Shown here piece by piece: positions 26,876-36,288 of a stretch of DNA of 64,000 bases. Origin of the DNA: Halobacterium sp. CBA1132. Its GTDB lineage: Archaea; Halobacteriota; Halobacteria; Halobacteriales; Halobacteriaceae. Below the pieces are notes generated by a model. That model saw only the letters and a program-made list of their open reading frames with translations. It did not search any database and had not been told where the DNA came from. Position 1 is the first letter of the stretch, and the number at the start of each line of letters is the position of its first letter. The stretch covers positions 2,108,001-2,172,000 of the forward strand of contig NZ_BCMZ01000001.1 in the NCBI RefSeq assembly GCF_001485535.1, in the 5' to 3' direction. Position numbers and translations under genes: made by a program.

Positions 26876-27598
26876 ATGCGTGTCGTGGTTTCTATCGGCG
26901 GTAGCGTCCTCGCGCCCGGCCTCGCCCACGAGCGGGTCGAGGAGCACGCCGCCGCCATCGAAGAACTCGCCGACGCCGGCTGCGAGATCGGAGCCGTCGT
27001 CGGCGGCGGGGGTGTCGCGCGGGACTACATCACGACGGCGCGAGCGCTCGGCGCCAACGAGATCGAACTCGACGACATCGGCGTCGACGTCACGCGCCTG
27101 AACGCCCGCCTGCTCATCGCGGCGCTGGACGGGATGGCGGCGCCCAGTCCCGCCGAGGACTACGAGAAGGCGGGCGAGGCGATTCGCCGCGGTGACGTCG
27201 CGGTGATGGGCGGCGTCGTCGCGGGACAGACGACGGACGCCGTCAGCGCGGCGCTGGCGGAGTACACGAACGCCGACCTGCTGGTGTACGCGACCAGTGT
27301 GCCGGGCGTGTTCAGCGCGGACCCGAACGAGGACGACGACGCGGAGCACTTCGAGCAGATGACCGCGGGCGAACTCGTGGACATCATCGCCGACATCGAG
27401 ATGAACGCGGGGTCCTCGGCGCCCGTCGACCTGCTCGCCGCGAAACTCATCGAGCGCTCGGGCGTGCGCACCATCGTCCTCGACGGCACCGACCCCTCCC
27501 GCATCGTCGACGCCGTGCTGCACGGCGAACACGACGGGACGGACATCATCCCCGAGGGCACCGCCGACCAGATGACCTACTGGGCGGACAACGCGTAG
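26876..27598 (+). CDS. pyrH: UMP kinase
   Basis: It phosphorylates UMP to UDP in pyrimidine nucleotide synthesis. The 240-aa amino-acid-kinase-fold protein starts MRVVVSIGGSVLAP (phosphate-binding Gly loop) and contains VVGGGGVARDYI, VMGGVVAGQTTDAVSA and VYATSVPGVFSADP. The length is that of archaeal UMPK. lysS follows after 2 nt, indicating an operon. The start at 26876 is supported by the upstream promoter. Confidence 0.94.
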   Translation: MRVVVSIGGSVLAPGLAHERVEEHAAAIEELADAGCEIGAVVGGGGVARDYITTARALGANEIELDDIGVDVTRLNARLLIAALDGMAAPSPAEDYEKAGEAIRRGDVAVMGGVVAGQTTDAVSAALAEYTNADLLVYATSVPGVFSADPNEDDDAEHFEQMTAGELVDIIADIEMNAGSSAPVDLLAAKLIERSGVRTIVLDGTDPSRIVDAVLHGEHDGTDIIPEGTADQMTYWADNA

Positions 27599-27600
27599 CG

Positions 27601-29247
27601 ATGCACGCCGACGACGACCCCTACATTCTCGGCGACAAACGCGGCTTCTGGGCGGACACCGCCGCCGACCGAATCCTCGACCGCGACCCCGAGGAGCCGA
27701 TCGTCATCAAGGGCGGCATCTCGCCCTCGGGCGTTCCCCACCTCGGGAACATGAACGAAATCGTCCGCGGCTACTTCGTCGCGGAGGCGCTCCGGGAGCG
27801 CGGCTACGAGGTGCGCCAGATTTTCACGAGCGACGACCGCGACCCGCTCCGCAAACTCCCCCGGAAGCTCGCGGACTTAAACGGCAACCTCGTGGACCTC
27901 GGGGACGTGAACGCGGGCGCGCTCGGGCAGAACCTCGGCGCACCGTACACCGCGATTCCGGACCCGTTCGGGTGCTGCGAGTCCTACGGCGCGCACTTCT
28001 CGAACCTCATCGAGGAGTCCGCGGAACTGCTGGGCATCGACGTTGAGATGGTGTCGAACACGGAACTGTACGAGGACGGCAACCTCGAAGATGTCACGGA
28101 GTTCCTCCTCGAGAACGCGGACACCGCCCGCGAGGTGCTCGGCGAGTACCAAGAGAAAGTCGACGAGGACTACGTGCCGTTCCGGCCCATCTGTGAGAAC
28201 TGCGGGCACGTCACCGAGACCGACGCCATCACCGACATCGACCTCGACGCGGGCGTCGTCGAGTACGAGTGCAGCGACGTGGAGGCCGGCGACCGAACCA
28301 TCGAGGGCTGCGGCCACGAGGGCACCGCGAGCTTCCGCGACGGGAAGCTCCCGTGGCGCTTCGAGTGGCCCGCGCAGTGGCAGACCCTCGGGGTGGACTT
28401 CGAGCCGTTCGGGAAGGACCACGCGGAGGGCTCGTGGCCCTCCGGCACGGACGTCGCCCGGAACGTCCTCGGCAACGAGCCCCCGGTCCCGATGGTCTAC
28501 GAGTGGTTCACGCTGGACGGCGAACCCTTCAGTTCCTCGGAGGGCCACGTGGTCCTCGTGCAGGACGTGCTCCGGCTGCTGGGGCCCGAAGTGGTGCGGT
28601 TCTTCTTCAGCAAGGACCCCCAGCGCGCCCGGGACTTCTCCATCGAGCGCCTCGACCAGCTCGTCGACGAGTTCGACCGCATGGAAGCCGTCTACTTCGG
28701 GGAAATCGACGCCGACGAGGACGAGCAAGAGCGCGCCGAGCGCGTCTACCCGCTCGTCGTCGACGACCCCCGCGAAGAGCGCATCCGCATCCCGTACACG
28801 TTCGCGGCCGTGCTCGGGATGACCGACGACCCCGAACTCCGCGAGGAAATCGCGCGCCGCGAAGGCCACATTCCCGACGACGCCCCCGAGTGGGCGGTCG
28901 ATGCCGCGCTCGAACGCGTCGAACGCGCCCGCGAGTGGGCGCGACGCACGGACAACGAGTTCAACTACGACCTCAAGCGCACCGAGATGCCCGACCACGA
29001 CTTCGACGACGCCACCGCCGACGCGCTGAGCGAACTCGCGGACTTCCTCGAAGCCGAGGACCCCGACGGCGACGAACTGCAGGGCGAAATCTACGAGGCC
29101 GCCAAGCGCCACGACGTCGAAATCGGCGCGTTCTTCTCGGCGGGCTACCGGCTGTTCTTCGACGAGGACCAAGGGCCGAAGCTCGGGCCGTTCCTCGCGA
29201 AACTCGACCGCGAATTCGTACTCGGACGGCTCCGTCGGCGGCGCTGA
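27601..29247 (+). CDS. lysS: Lysyl-tRNA synthetase, class I
   Basis: Class I LysRS charges tRNA-Lys and is typical of many archaea. The 548-aa product has PHLGN (HIGH-like) near residue 46, a zinc-type insert with CENCGH and later Cys residues (about 197-240), and FSSSEGH in the KMSKS position. A helical C-terminal anticodon-binding region follows. It follows pyrH by 2 nt. Length is normal for the class. Confidence 0.95.
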   Translation: MHADDDPYILGDKRGFWADTAADRILDRDPEEPIVIKGGISPSGVPHLGNMNEIVRGYFVAEALRERGYEVRQIFTSDDRDPLRKLPRKLADLNGNLVDLGDVNAGALGQNLGAPYTAIPDPFGCCESYGAHFSNLIEESAELLGIDVEMVSNTELYEDGNLEDVTEFLLENADTAREVLGEYQEKVDEDYVPFRPICENCGHVTETDAITDIDLDAGVVEYECSDVEAGDRTIEGCGHEGTASFRDGKLPWRFEWPAQWQTLGVDFEPFGKDHAEGSWPSGTDVARNVLGNEPPVPMVYEWFTLDGEPFSSSEGHVVLVQDVLRLLGPEVVRFFFSKDPQRARDFSIERLDQLVDEFDRMEAVYFGEIDADEDEQERAERVYPLVVDDPREERIRIPYTFAAVLGMTDDPELREEIARREGHIPDDAPEWAVDAALERVERAREWARRTDNEFNYDLKRTEMPDHDFDDATADALSELADFLEAEDPDGDELQGEIYEAAKRHDVEIGAFFSAGYRLFFDEDQGPKLGPFLAKLDREFVLGRLRRRR

Positions 29248-29298
29248 CCCCTTCGGATACCCAACGGCTTTTGCCGCGCGACCCCTGAGTTCCCCGTA

Positions 29299-31089
29299 AT
29301 GGATATCTGGACGGTTCTCGGCGTCGCCCTGCTCGCGTACTGGGCCGGCGTGTCGTGGGCGAAGGCCCGCAACCTGCTGCCGTCGTTCGTCTCCGCGACC
29401 GGTCCCGTTCTCACCCTCCACACGAAACGCGGGAAGCGGCTGCTGGCGTGGGCCGCGACCCCGAAGCGGTTCTGGCGCGCGTGGGGGAACTTCGGGCTCG
29501 GCGTCGCGCTGGTCGTCGCCGCGGGCACGCTGTTCATGCTCGTGACGTCCGCTTTGTCGACGCTCGCGAACCCGCCCGCGCCGACCGCAGTGAACCAACC
29601 GCGGAACGCGCTGGTCATTCCGGGCGTCAGCGACTTCATGCCGCTGTCGGTCGCCCCGGAAATCGTCGCCGGCCTGTTCATCGGCATGGTCGTCCACGAG
29701 TTCGGCCACGGCCTGATGTGTTACGTCGAGGACATCGACGTGGACTCGATGGGCGCCGTACTGCTGGCCGTGCTCCCCATCGGCGCGTTCGTCCAACCGG
29801 ACGAGGAGAGCCAGCGCCGCGCCGACCGCGGGTCGCAGGCGCGAATGTTCGCGGCGGGCGTGACGAACAACTTCCTCGTCGTCATCGTGGCGTTCGCGCT
29901 CCTGTTCGGGCCGGTCGCGGGCGCGGTCGGCGTCGCCAGCGGTGGTCTCGTCGGCGACGTCCACGACGACTCCGCGGCCGCCGCGGCGGGCATCGGCGCG
30001 GGCGACCGCATCACCGAGGTCGGCGGCGTCCCGGTCGCGAACAACACGGAGTTCCAGCAGGCGCTCGCCGACGCCGAGAGCCGAGCGGTGACAGTGACGC
30101 TGGCGGGCGGTGACACTGTCCCCGTCGACCGCCACCTCCTCGTTACCGGCGTCGCGACGGACTCGCCGCTGGCCGCCCTCGGCACCGGAAGCGTCCTCGC
30201 GGAAGTGAACGGAACCCCGGTGTACACGGAAGCGGGTCTCGAAGCAGCCGTCGAGAACCGCACTATCGCGACGTTCGAGACGGCCAACGGCACGAGCGTC
30301 ACCGCGCCCGCCGGCGCGTTCGTCACCGTCGTCCCGGACACCCCGGCCGACGAGGCCGGTCTACCCGCGGAAGGTAACGTCATCGTGACGCGAATCGACG
30401 ACGAGCGCGTCACCGGCGGCGCCGACATGGGCGACGCGCTCGACGCGCACGCCCCCGGCGAGACGGTGACCGTCGAAGCGTACGTGAACGGGAGCGTGCA
30501 GCCCTACGAGGTCACGCTCGGCGAGCAAAGCGACGGCTCCAGTTACTTCGGCGGCGTCATCGCCACCGGCGTCAGCGGCCTCTCCGCGTCCGGGTTCGGC
30601 GCGCAACTGTACCCCGCCGACGCGTTCCTGTCGCTGGCCTCCGGGAACGTCGGCGGCACCGGACTGGGGGTGCTGCTCGGCGGCGCCGCCGGCGGCCTCG
30701 TCGGGTTCCTGCAGGGAATCGCGGCCGCACTGTTCCTCCCGCTGTTGAGCATCATCGACCCGACGCTCGCGTTCAACTTCCCCGGGTTCGCCGGCGTGAA
30801 CACGAACTTCTACGTCGTCGACGGCCCCCTGCCGGCGGCCGCCGTGTTCGTGGTCGCGAACGTCCTGCTGTGGACCGGGTGGATAAACCTCAACCTCGCC
30901 TTCTTCAACTGCATCCCCGCGTTCCCGCTGGACGGCGGCCACCTGCTTCGGACGGTCGCACAGGCCGTCACGTCGCGGCTCCCTGTCAGCGACCGGCAGA
31001 CGCTCACCCGCGCTATCACCACGAGCATCGGGCTGACGATGCTCGCGAGCCTCGTGATAATGTTCTTCGGACCGCAGCTACTGGGTTAG
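29299..31089 (+). CDS. Site-2 protease family protein with PDZ domains
   Basis: The 596-aa membrane protein has HEFGHGLM (His133, His137) and a C-terminal PLDGGHLLR, the M50 zinc-site motifs. Between these lie two PDZ-like domains (about residues 215-280, DSAAAAAGIGAGDRITEVGG, and 330-400, VPDTPADEAGLPAEGNVI). Such proteases perform regulated intramembrane cleavage after a first cut. It is the second M50 protease in this window and differs from the one at 23939 in having PDZ domains. Its stop overlaps the padR stop (TTAG). Confidence 0.9.
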   Translation: MDIWTVLGVALLAYWAGVSWAKARNLLPSFVSATGPVLTLHTKRGKRLLAWAATPKRFWRAWGNFGLGVALVVAAGTLFMLVTSALSTLANPPAPTAVNQPRNALVIPGVSDFMPLSVAPEIVAGLFIGMVVHEFGHGLMCYVEDIDVDSMGAVLLAVLPIGAFVQPDEESQRRADRGSQARMFAAGVTNNFLVVIVAFALLFGPVAGAVGVASGGLVGDVHDDSAAAAAGIGAGDRITEVGGVPVANNTEFQQALADAESRAVTVTLAGGDTVPVDRHLLVTGVATDSPLAALGTGSVLAEVNGTPVYTEAGLEAAVENRTIATFETANGTSVTAPAGAFVTVVPDTPADEAGLPAEGNVIVTRIDDERVTGGADMGDALDAHAPGETVTVEAYVNGSVQPYEVTLGEQSDGSSYFGGVIATGVSGLSASGFGAQLYPADAFLSLASGNVGGTGLGVLLGGAAGGLVGFLQGIAAALFLPLLSIIDPTLAFNFPGFAGVNTNFYVVDGPLPAAAVFVVANVLLWTGWINLNLAFFNCIPAFPLDGGHLLRTVAQAVTSRLPVSDRQTLTRAITTSIGLTMLASLVIMFFGPQLLG

Positions 31090-31607
31090 TCGTCGAAACC
31101 CATCCGCTCGGCGAACTCCTCGGGCGTGTCCGGCACGCGCTCGAACTCCTCGAAGTAGTACTCGTGGTGGCGGATGAGCTGTTCGGCAATCCACGCCGAG
31201 AACGCCTCGTCGAAGCGCCACCCGTCGCCCGCCTCGGGGTTGTCGACGTCGAAGCGCTCGTCGGTCGCCAGCACCGCGAACACGTGGTAGAACCCCAGAA
31301 TGACGTCCGTGACGTCCTCGGCAGTGGTGCCGACCTCGTCGCGTTTCTCCGCGAGTTCCTCGCGGCCCGCGTCGGTGATTTCGAAGTACTTGCGGTCGGG
31401 TTCGTCCTCGACCTCGATTCGCTGGGCGTACCCCTCGTCCTCGAACTTGTAGAGAATGGGGTAGACCGAGCCGTAGGACGGCTCCCAGTGACCGCCGCTG
31501 AGGTCCTCGATTTCCTTGAGAATCTCGTACCCGTACCGGGGTTGTTCGTCGAGGAGTTCCAGCACCAGATACGAGACGAGTCCCTTCGGCGGACCGCTCT
31601 TGCGCAT
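31086..31607 (-). CDS. PadR-family transcriptional regulator
   Basis: The 173-aa product contains an N-terminal winged helix (PKGLVSYLVLELLDEQPRYG, then GGHWEPSYGSVYPILYKFED, residues 8-60) characteristic of PadR. A C-terminal helical dimerisation region ends in FAERMGFDD. The ATG at 31607 is chosen because MRKSGPPKG matches haloarchaeal PadR proteins; longer frames run into the pitA promoter region. It is divergent from pitA by about 100 nt and could regulate it, which is inference. Confidence 0.88.
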   Translation of the reverse strand: MRKSGPPKGLVSYLVLELLDEQPRYGYEILKEIEDLSGGHWEPSYGSVYPILYKFEDEGYAQRIEVEDEPDRKYFEITDAGREELAEKRDEVGTTAEDVTDVILGFYHVFAVLATDERFDVDNPEAGDGWRFDEAFSAWIAEQLIRHHEYYFEEFERVPDTPEEFAERMGFDD

Positions 31608-31708
31608 TCGGACCGACGTTTCGCCGTTCGCACGGAAAGCGTTTCGGTCGCGGCACCCGCCGGCCCGGGTTAGGAAAACCCTTCTACGGCGAATCCCAAC
31701 ACCGGGGC

Positions 31709-33232
31709 ATGGCAGACGCTCCACCGACCGACGAGGGCTGGTTCGTGCTCCACGACTTCTACACCGTGGACTGGGACGCGTGGCGCGACGCCCCCGAGCG
31801 GGACCGCGAAGCGGCGCTGGAGGAGGCCGAGTCGTTCCTCGCGAACAGGGAGGCGCTCGTGGACGCCGACGAGGGCGACTCCGCGGCGTTCTCCATCACC
31901 GGCCACAAGGCCGACCTCATGTTCGTCCACTTCCGGGAGACGATGGACGAACTCGACCGCATCGAGCGGTCGTTCGAGCAGACCGCGTTCGCGGAGTACG
32001 TCGAGCAAGCCCACTCGTACGTCTCCGTCGTGGAAATCTCGGGGTACACCGCGCCGGACTACTTCGAGGACCCCGAGTCCGTCGACGCGGGTCTCCGGCA
32101 GTACTTCGACAGCAAGCTCACGCCGGAGATTCCCGAGGACACGTACGTCTCCTTCTACCCGATGAGCAAGCGCCGCCAGCCGGAGCAGAACTGGTACGAC
32201 CTGCCGCTGGAGGAGCGCGCGGAGATGATGGAGGTCCACGGCGAACTCGGCAAGCAGTACGCCGGCCGGGTCAGCCAAGTCATCGCGTCCTCGGTGGGCC
32301 TCGACGACTGGGAGTGGGGTGTGACGCTGTTCGCGGACGACCTCACGGACATCAAGGACATCGTCTACGAGATGCGCTTCGACGAGGTGTCCGCGAAGTA
32401 CGGCGAGTTCGGCGACTTCTTCGTCGGCCGCCGGTTCCCGCCGAGCGACCTCGCGGCGTACATGGACGGCGCGGAAGTCCCGACGCCCGAAGACGGCGGT
32501 CACGCGCACGCGCACGGCGAAGACGGCCATGGACACGGTGACAGTCACGACCACGGCAGCGACGGCCACCACGACCACGGCGACGACGAGGAGAGTGACA
32601 GCGACGGCATCCGCGGCGAACTCGAAGACCTCGACATCTACGCGGGCCAGCCCCACGGCGAGGACGTCTACGCCACCGTCCTCTACTCCGAAGCGGACAC
32701 CGACGAGCTGTTCGAGGAGGTCGAGGGCCTCCGGAGCAACTTCGACCACTACGACACCCACGTCAAGACCGCCGTCTACGACGGCCGCACGACCGACCGC
32801 GCCGCCGTCGTCTCCATCTGGGACACCGCCAGCGCCGCCGACACCGCCGCCGGCTTCCTCTCGGAACTCCCCGACATCGTCTCCCGCGATGGTCTACGAC
32901 CCTCGGAACGAGCGAGCGGCGACGCCGCGAGCCGCGCCGGCGAGGAGTCCGGCTTCGGCACCATGGGGATGTTCTACGAGACCAAGCCCGAGCACACCGA
33001 CGACTTCGTCGAGAAGTTCGACACCGTCGCCGACGTCCTCGCGGACATGGAGGGCCACTTCGAGACCGACCTCATGGTCAACGTCGAAGACGAGAACGAC
33101 ATGTTCATCGCCAGCCAGTGGGCCTCCAAGGAGGACGCCATGGCGTTCTTCCGCAGCGACGACTTCGCCGACACCGTCGACTGGGGCCGCGACGTGCTCG
33201 CCGACCGCCCGCGGCACGTGTTCTTAGCCTAA
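31709..33232 (+). CDS. pitA: PitA: chlorite dismutase-like/ABM fusion, heme-binding
   Basis: The 507-aa protein fuses a chlorite-dismutase-like domain (residues 1-250; coproheme decarboxylase HemQ relatives), a His/Asp-rich linker (about 267-297, HAHAHGEDGHGHGDSHDHG) and a C-terminal antibiotic-biosynthesis-monooxygenase-like part (310-507). This architecture was described as PitA in Haloferax volcanii. It likely acts in peroxide-dependent heme b synthesis. The His-rich linker may bind metal. A hairpin 8 nt after the stop probably ends transcription. Confidence 0.9.
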   Translation: MADAPPTDEGWFVLHDFYTVDWDAWRDAPERDREAALEEAESFLANREALVDADEGDSAAFSITGHKADLMFVHFRETMDELDRIERSFEQTAFAEYVEQAHSYVSVVEISGYTAPDYFEDPESVDAGLRQYFDSKLTPEIPEDTYVSFYPMSKRRQPEQNWYDLPLEERAEMMEVHGELGKQYAGRVSQVIASSVGLDDWEWGVTLFADDLTDIKDIVYEMRFDEVSAKYGEFGDFFVGRRFPPSDLAAYMDGAEVPTPEDGGHAHAHGEDGHGHGDSHDHGSDGHHDHGDDEESDSDGIRGELEDLDIYAGQPHGEDVYATVLYSEADTDELFEEVEGLRSNFDHYDTHVKTAVYDGRTTDRAAVVSIWDTASAADTAAGFLSELPDIVSRDGLRPSERASGDAASRAGEESGFGTMGMFYETKPEHTDDFVEKFDTVADVLADMEGHFETDLMVNVEDENDMFIASQWASKEDAMAFFRSDDFADTVDWGRDVLADRPRHVFLA

Positions 33233-33239
33233 ATTTTTC

Positions 33240-33387
33240 GAAGAGGGTGCGCGGAGCGCACCCTCTTCCAAAAAGTCAGATAAAAAGGCCGCGCTCACTC
33301 CGTTCGCGCGGTGGTCACGCGAGCGTCAGCGAGCGTGACGTCGTCAACGCTTCGCGTTGACGGGAAAACGCCTCGCTTCGCTCGGCG
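33240..33387. repeat. Array of five consecutive hairpins after pitA
   Basis: Perfect or near-perfect inverted repeats follow each other: 33240-33268 (13-bp stem, loop GGA), 33289-33311, 33314-33339, 33343-33361 (GTCAACGC-TTC-GCGTTGAC) and 33369-33387. The first, followed by an A-rich run, may act as a terminator. The rest are unexplained. Confidence 0.6.
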
Positions 33388-33513
33388 TATGCTTGATGAA
33401 TGTTGTGTTCCCACTTAACACCGATTATTCTCAGCGGAAGGGGCAAAAGCCGCTAGATACAGTACCGAGAAGCAGCCAATTAAAGAGGAGGTGATAGGCG
33501 AACAGTTCTTTCC

Positions 33514-34290
33514 CTAGCAAGTTCCCTCAAATTCGTCGGACGGGAATACTTTCCAACGTTTGGTTTCATCGCTGTACACGATCGAGACTCCGCCACTACC
33601 GATGCTGATGGATTGAACGGATATATCCCCCCACGTGTGCTCATACGTTCCGTAGATTTGGCGCGTGTGACAATCTCCTTGAGATTGAAGATACGCCGTG
33701 ACATTTCCTTCTGCTGAGTCAGTCTCACCTACTCCATTCTCGTCATCCCATTGCCATACCGCACCTGCAGCATCGCGTGTTCGAAGTGAAATGTCCCCAT
33801 CGCTTGCGTGATTTGCCTCACCATCGTACAGATACTGGTTATCAGACCATGCGAGAGTGATATTATCGACGGGAGGAGCACCATCTTCCCAAAACCCTGT
33901 ATCGACGGTCCAATCAAGGTCTGCATAGCTGCCTGCCCCTCCAACGAACAGAGAGACATTCGTCGTCAAATCACCTTCCGGGAAACTTTCCGGTGATATC
34001 TCGTCTTCGTTTTTCTCTTTGACCGTTTCACCGTTGTCCGAGATCGCATACTCGTAGGAACTTGAGTAGACCTCGAAACCGGCTTCTTTGAGTTCCGTAT
34101 GGAACTCCTCGGTACTCAGATTGCGGCGCTTCTTCGAAATCTTCTCGAATTTTTCTCGTTCGTCTTGTCGCTGGTCTTCATCTGTTGCTGCAGCGGCTGT
34201 CACTGGAACAGCCAAACCAGCGGCGACTCCGGATACTGTCTTGAGGAATGTGCGTCGACTACCACTTCGTTGATTTCGTTTTCGTGTCAT
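33514..34290 (-). CDS. Exported Tat-dependent protein, unknown function
   Basis: The 258-aa product from ATG at 34290 has a Tat signal, GSRRTFLKTVSGVAAGLAVP (residues about 9-28), then a charged helical segment (EKFEKISKKRRNLSTEEF). A beta-rich region ends in FPSDEFEGTC with two cysteines in the last third. No family recognised. GC is clearly below the window average, and its neighbour at 34407 is also an exported low-GC product. It could be an extracellular toxin-like or surface protein, but nothing proves this. Confidence 0.7.
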   Translation of the reverse strand: MTRKRNQRSGSRRTFLKTVSGVAAGLAVPVTAAAATDEDQRQDEREKFEKISKKRRNLSTEEFHTELKEAGFEVYSSSYEYAISDNGETVKEKNEDEISPESFPEGDLTTNVSLFVGGAGSYADLDWTVDTGFWEDGAPPVDNITLAWSDNQYLYDGEANHASDGDISLRTRDAAGAVWQWDDENGVGETDSAEGNVTAYLQSQGDCHTRQIYGTYEHTWGDISVQSISIGSGGVSIVYSDETKRWKVFPSDEFEGTC

Positions 34291-34311
34291 ATTTTGACAC
34301 GGTAGTATGAG

Positions 34312-34342
34312 CACACCACACAACTATGATAATTGTGGTGTG
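34312..34342. promoter_or_regulatory. Inverted repeat in divergent promoter region
   Basis: CACACCACA (34312-34320) and TGTGGTGTG (34334-34342) are perfect 9-bp arms with a 13-bp spacer, between the divergent exported-protein genes. The spacer holds a minus-strand TATA-like ATTATCATAG, so a bound dimer would block that promoter. Confidence 0.45.
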
Positions 34343-34375
34343 ATTAGAGATTATAATTAGTATCTTATACCCAAA

Positions 34376-34383
34376 CTTTATTT
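34376..34383 (+). promoter_or_regulatory. TATA-like box of the 34407 lipoprotein gene
   Basis: CTTTATTT is centred about 27 nt before the ATG at 34407, consistent with a leaderless transcript. Confidence 0.45.
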
Positions 34384-34406
34384 GGTTTTAGACTATCTGT
34401 CAATCC

Positions 34407-34862
34407 ATGTTTGAGGAAGGTCCTATATCACGGCGGCAAGTTCTGGCTGCTGGAGCAGTATCGATGGCGGGCCTCGCAGGGTGCTCATCCCTTACGGGAG
34501 ACAACGACAACGACACAGCACTCGACAGAATCGTCGTGCGGAGTGACACCGGGCAAACGGAGCGAGTAGAACTCACACTCGTCTACGCACCGCGCGACTT
34601 AGCCACTGAACGACCGATTCGTGGCGTCTACGAAGCCCCTGCTTCAGGTGACAAACTCGTTGTCGACGGTTTCGAAGGCAACCCCGGCTTCTACAGTCTC
34701 ACAGTCTCTCCCGAAGGCGGTAGTGCATCCGAGGTCGTCGCCTTCAACTCGTACGGTCCCAGCGTTGAATCCGATACCGTACAGTTCGAAGCGGTCATCA
34801 AACAGGATGGCGGAATTTGGCTCAACGTAAACGAAGCCGGTTCAACAATCTCCGTTCCGTAG
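34407..34862 (+). CDS. Tat lipoprotein, unknown function
   Basis: The 151-aa product has a twin-arginine signal ending in a lipobox, SRRQVLAAGAVSMAGLAGC (lipid-modified Cys at residue about 26). A short beta-rich mature domain of about 125 residues with VELTLVYAPRD and YSLTVSPEGG follows. It should be anchored on the outer face of the membrane. The fold suggests an Ig-like or carboxypeptidase-regulatory-like sandwich, which is a guess. It is lower in GC than core genes and divergent from the exported 33514 protein. Confidence 0.75.
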   Translation: MFEEGPISRRQVLAAGAVSMAGLAGCSSLTGDNDNDTALDRIVVRSDTGQTERVELTLVYAPRDLATERPIRGVYEAPASGDKLVVDGFEGNPGFYSLTVSPEGGSASEVVAFNSYGPSVESDTVQFEAVIKQDGGIWLNVNEAGSTISVP

Positions 34863-35066
34863 CTGCAACTAGCTTACGAGCTACGTCAAACCGATTGAGT
34901 GCTCCTGGGCCAAAATTCGAACTTCGGGGATAGATCACCGCCGAATTAGGAGGTTCCGCTATCAAATTTGGCTACACATTCGCCCGGGGAAGCACCTCGT
35001 TTGGCTCACGCAAATGCGTTAGAGAACGAGTAGAATAATGAGAGCTGATAGGTCAGCCCCGAGGCG
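34863..35066. other. Intergenic region, nothing recognised
   Basis: About 200 nt of intermediate GC between the lipoprotein gene and the convergent aldo/keto reductase. I see no ORF, tRNA or strong hairpin. Confidence 0.5.
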
Positions 35067-36125
35067 TCAGTCCGCGGAGCCGATGAGGCCGGCTTCCTGC
35101 AGGTCTTCGCCGTCGACGCTCGTGCGGTAGTCCTCGTGGCTCATGCCGTCGAAGCGGTCGACGCCGAAGTTGTCCGCGTAGAGGTCCGCGACCTGCTGTT
35201 GCTCCTCGTCGCTGACGGCGGGCGTCTCCGGGGCGGCCGCCCACTCGTCGATGTCAGCCTTCGAGCGGAACGTCGGCGTGACGGTCGCGACCTCGTCGAA
35301 GGAGAGGAGCCACTGGATTGCGGCTTGCCCCATCGTGCGCTCGCCATCCCGCTCTAAGAAGCGCAGCGCGTCGACCTTCTCCCAGCCCGTCTCGTACCAC
35401 TCCTCCGGGCGGAAGCCGCGGTGGTCGCCCTCGCCGAGTTCCGTCTCCGGCGTGACCTGCTCGTTCAGGAGACCCGAGGAGTGCGGGACGCGCGGAATCA
35501 GGGAGGTCGCGGCGTCGTGCTCGCGGACGTACTCGACGAAGTGGTTGTGGACGTCCTGTTCGAGGATGTTCCCGACGTACTGCACGGAGTCGAACGCCTC
35601 CTCGATTGCCTTCTCGCCCTCCGCGAGCCAGCCGATGGAGGGGCCGAGCGCGACGCCGATGGCGTCTGCGCGGCCGTCCTCACGGAGTTCGTCGAGGAGT
35701 TCGATGACATCCGGCGTGAGTTCGGCGACGTCGGGGTTGTGGAGTTGGAGGACGTCGACGTGGTCGACACCGAGGCGGTCGAGGCTCTGCTCGACGGCGT
35801 CCCGGAGGTAGTCGACGGACATCTCCTTCGGAAGTTCACCGTGGCCCGCCTGCGGGTTGTTGTAGAAGTCGTAGCCGACCTTCGTCGCGACGGTCATCTC
35901 GTCGCCGCGCTCGGCGAGCACCTCCCCGAGCAGTTCCTCGCTGCGGCCGTGGCCGTAGACGTCGCCCGTGTCGAAGTACGTGATTCCCTGTTCGATGGCG
36001 TACTCGACCATCTCGAGGGCGTCGTCCTCGTCGCGGTCGCCCCACCAGTCGGTGCCGACGACCCACGCGCCGAACCCGACTTCGCTGACCTCGACCCCGG
36101 AGTTCCCGAGTTCGCGATGTTGCAT
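35067..36125 (-). CDS. Aldo/keto reductase
   Basis: The 352-aa product is a (beta/alpha)8 barrel oxidoreductase using NADP(H). Visible features are YFDTGDVYGHGRSEELLGEV (catalytic Asp and Tyr, about residues 54-73), ATKVGYDFYNN with the Lys, and a C-terminal nucleotide-binding stretch. The start at 36125 (MQHRELGNSGVEVSEVGFGA) is typical. The substrate is unknown. A second, shorter AKR is at 41920-42759. Confidence 0.9.
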   Translation of the reverse strand: MQHRELGNSGVEVSEVGFGAWVVGTDWWGDRDEDDALEMVEYAIEQGITYFDTGDVYGHGRSEELLGEVLAERGDEMTVATKVGYDFYNNPQAGHGELPKEMSVDYLRDAVEQSLDRLGVDHVDVLQLHNPDVAELTPDVIELLDELREDGRADAIGVALGPSIGWLAEGEKAIEEAFDSVQYVGNILEQDVHNHFVEYVREHDAATSLIPRVPHSSGLLNEQVTPETELGEGDHRGFRPEEWYETGWEKVDALRFLERDGERTMGQAAIQWLLSFDEVATVTPTFRSKADIDEWAAAPETPAVSDEEQQQVADLYADNFGVDRFDGMSHEDYRTSVDGEDLQEAGLIGSAD

Positions 36126-36288
36126 ACGCCAGTGTTGGGGAGACGCCCACTTAGCGGGTGCGGTTCCGGTGGGGATTCACGAGCGGCGAGGCCAACCTCT
36201 GTACCGTCTCACGGCCCGGTTCCGTCGCGATTCCGGGGGTTGCCGTCGGGACGGAAACCAATATCCGTGCCCGCAGCCGAGTAGGGGT

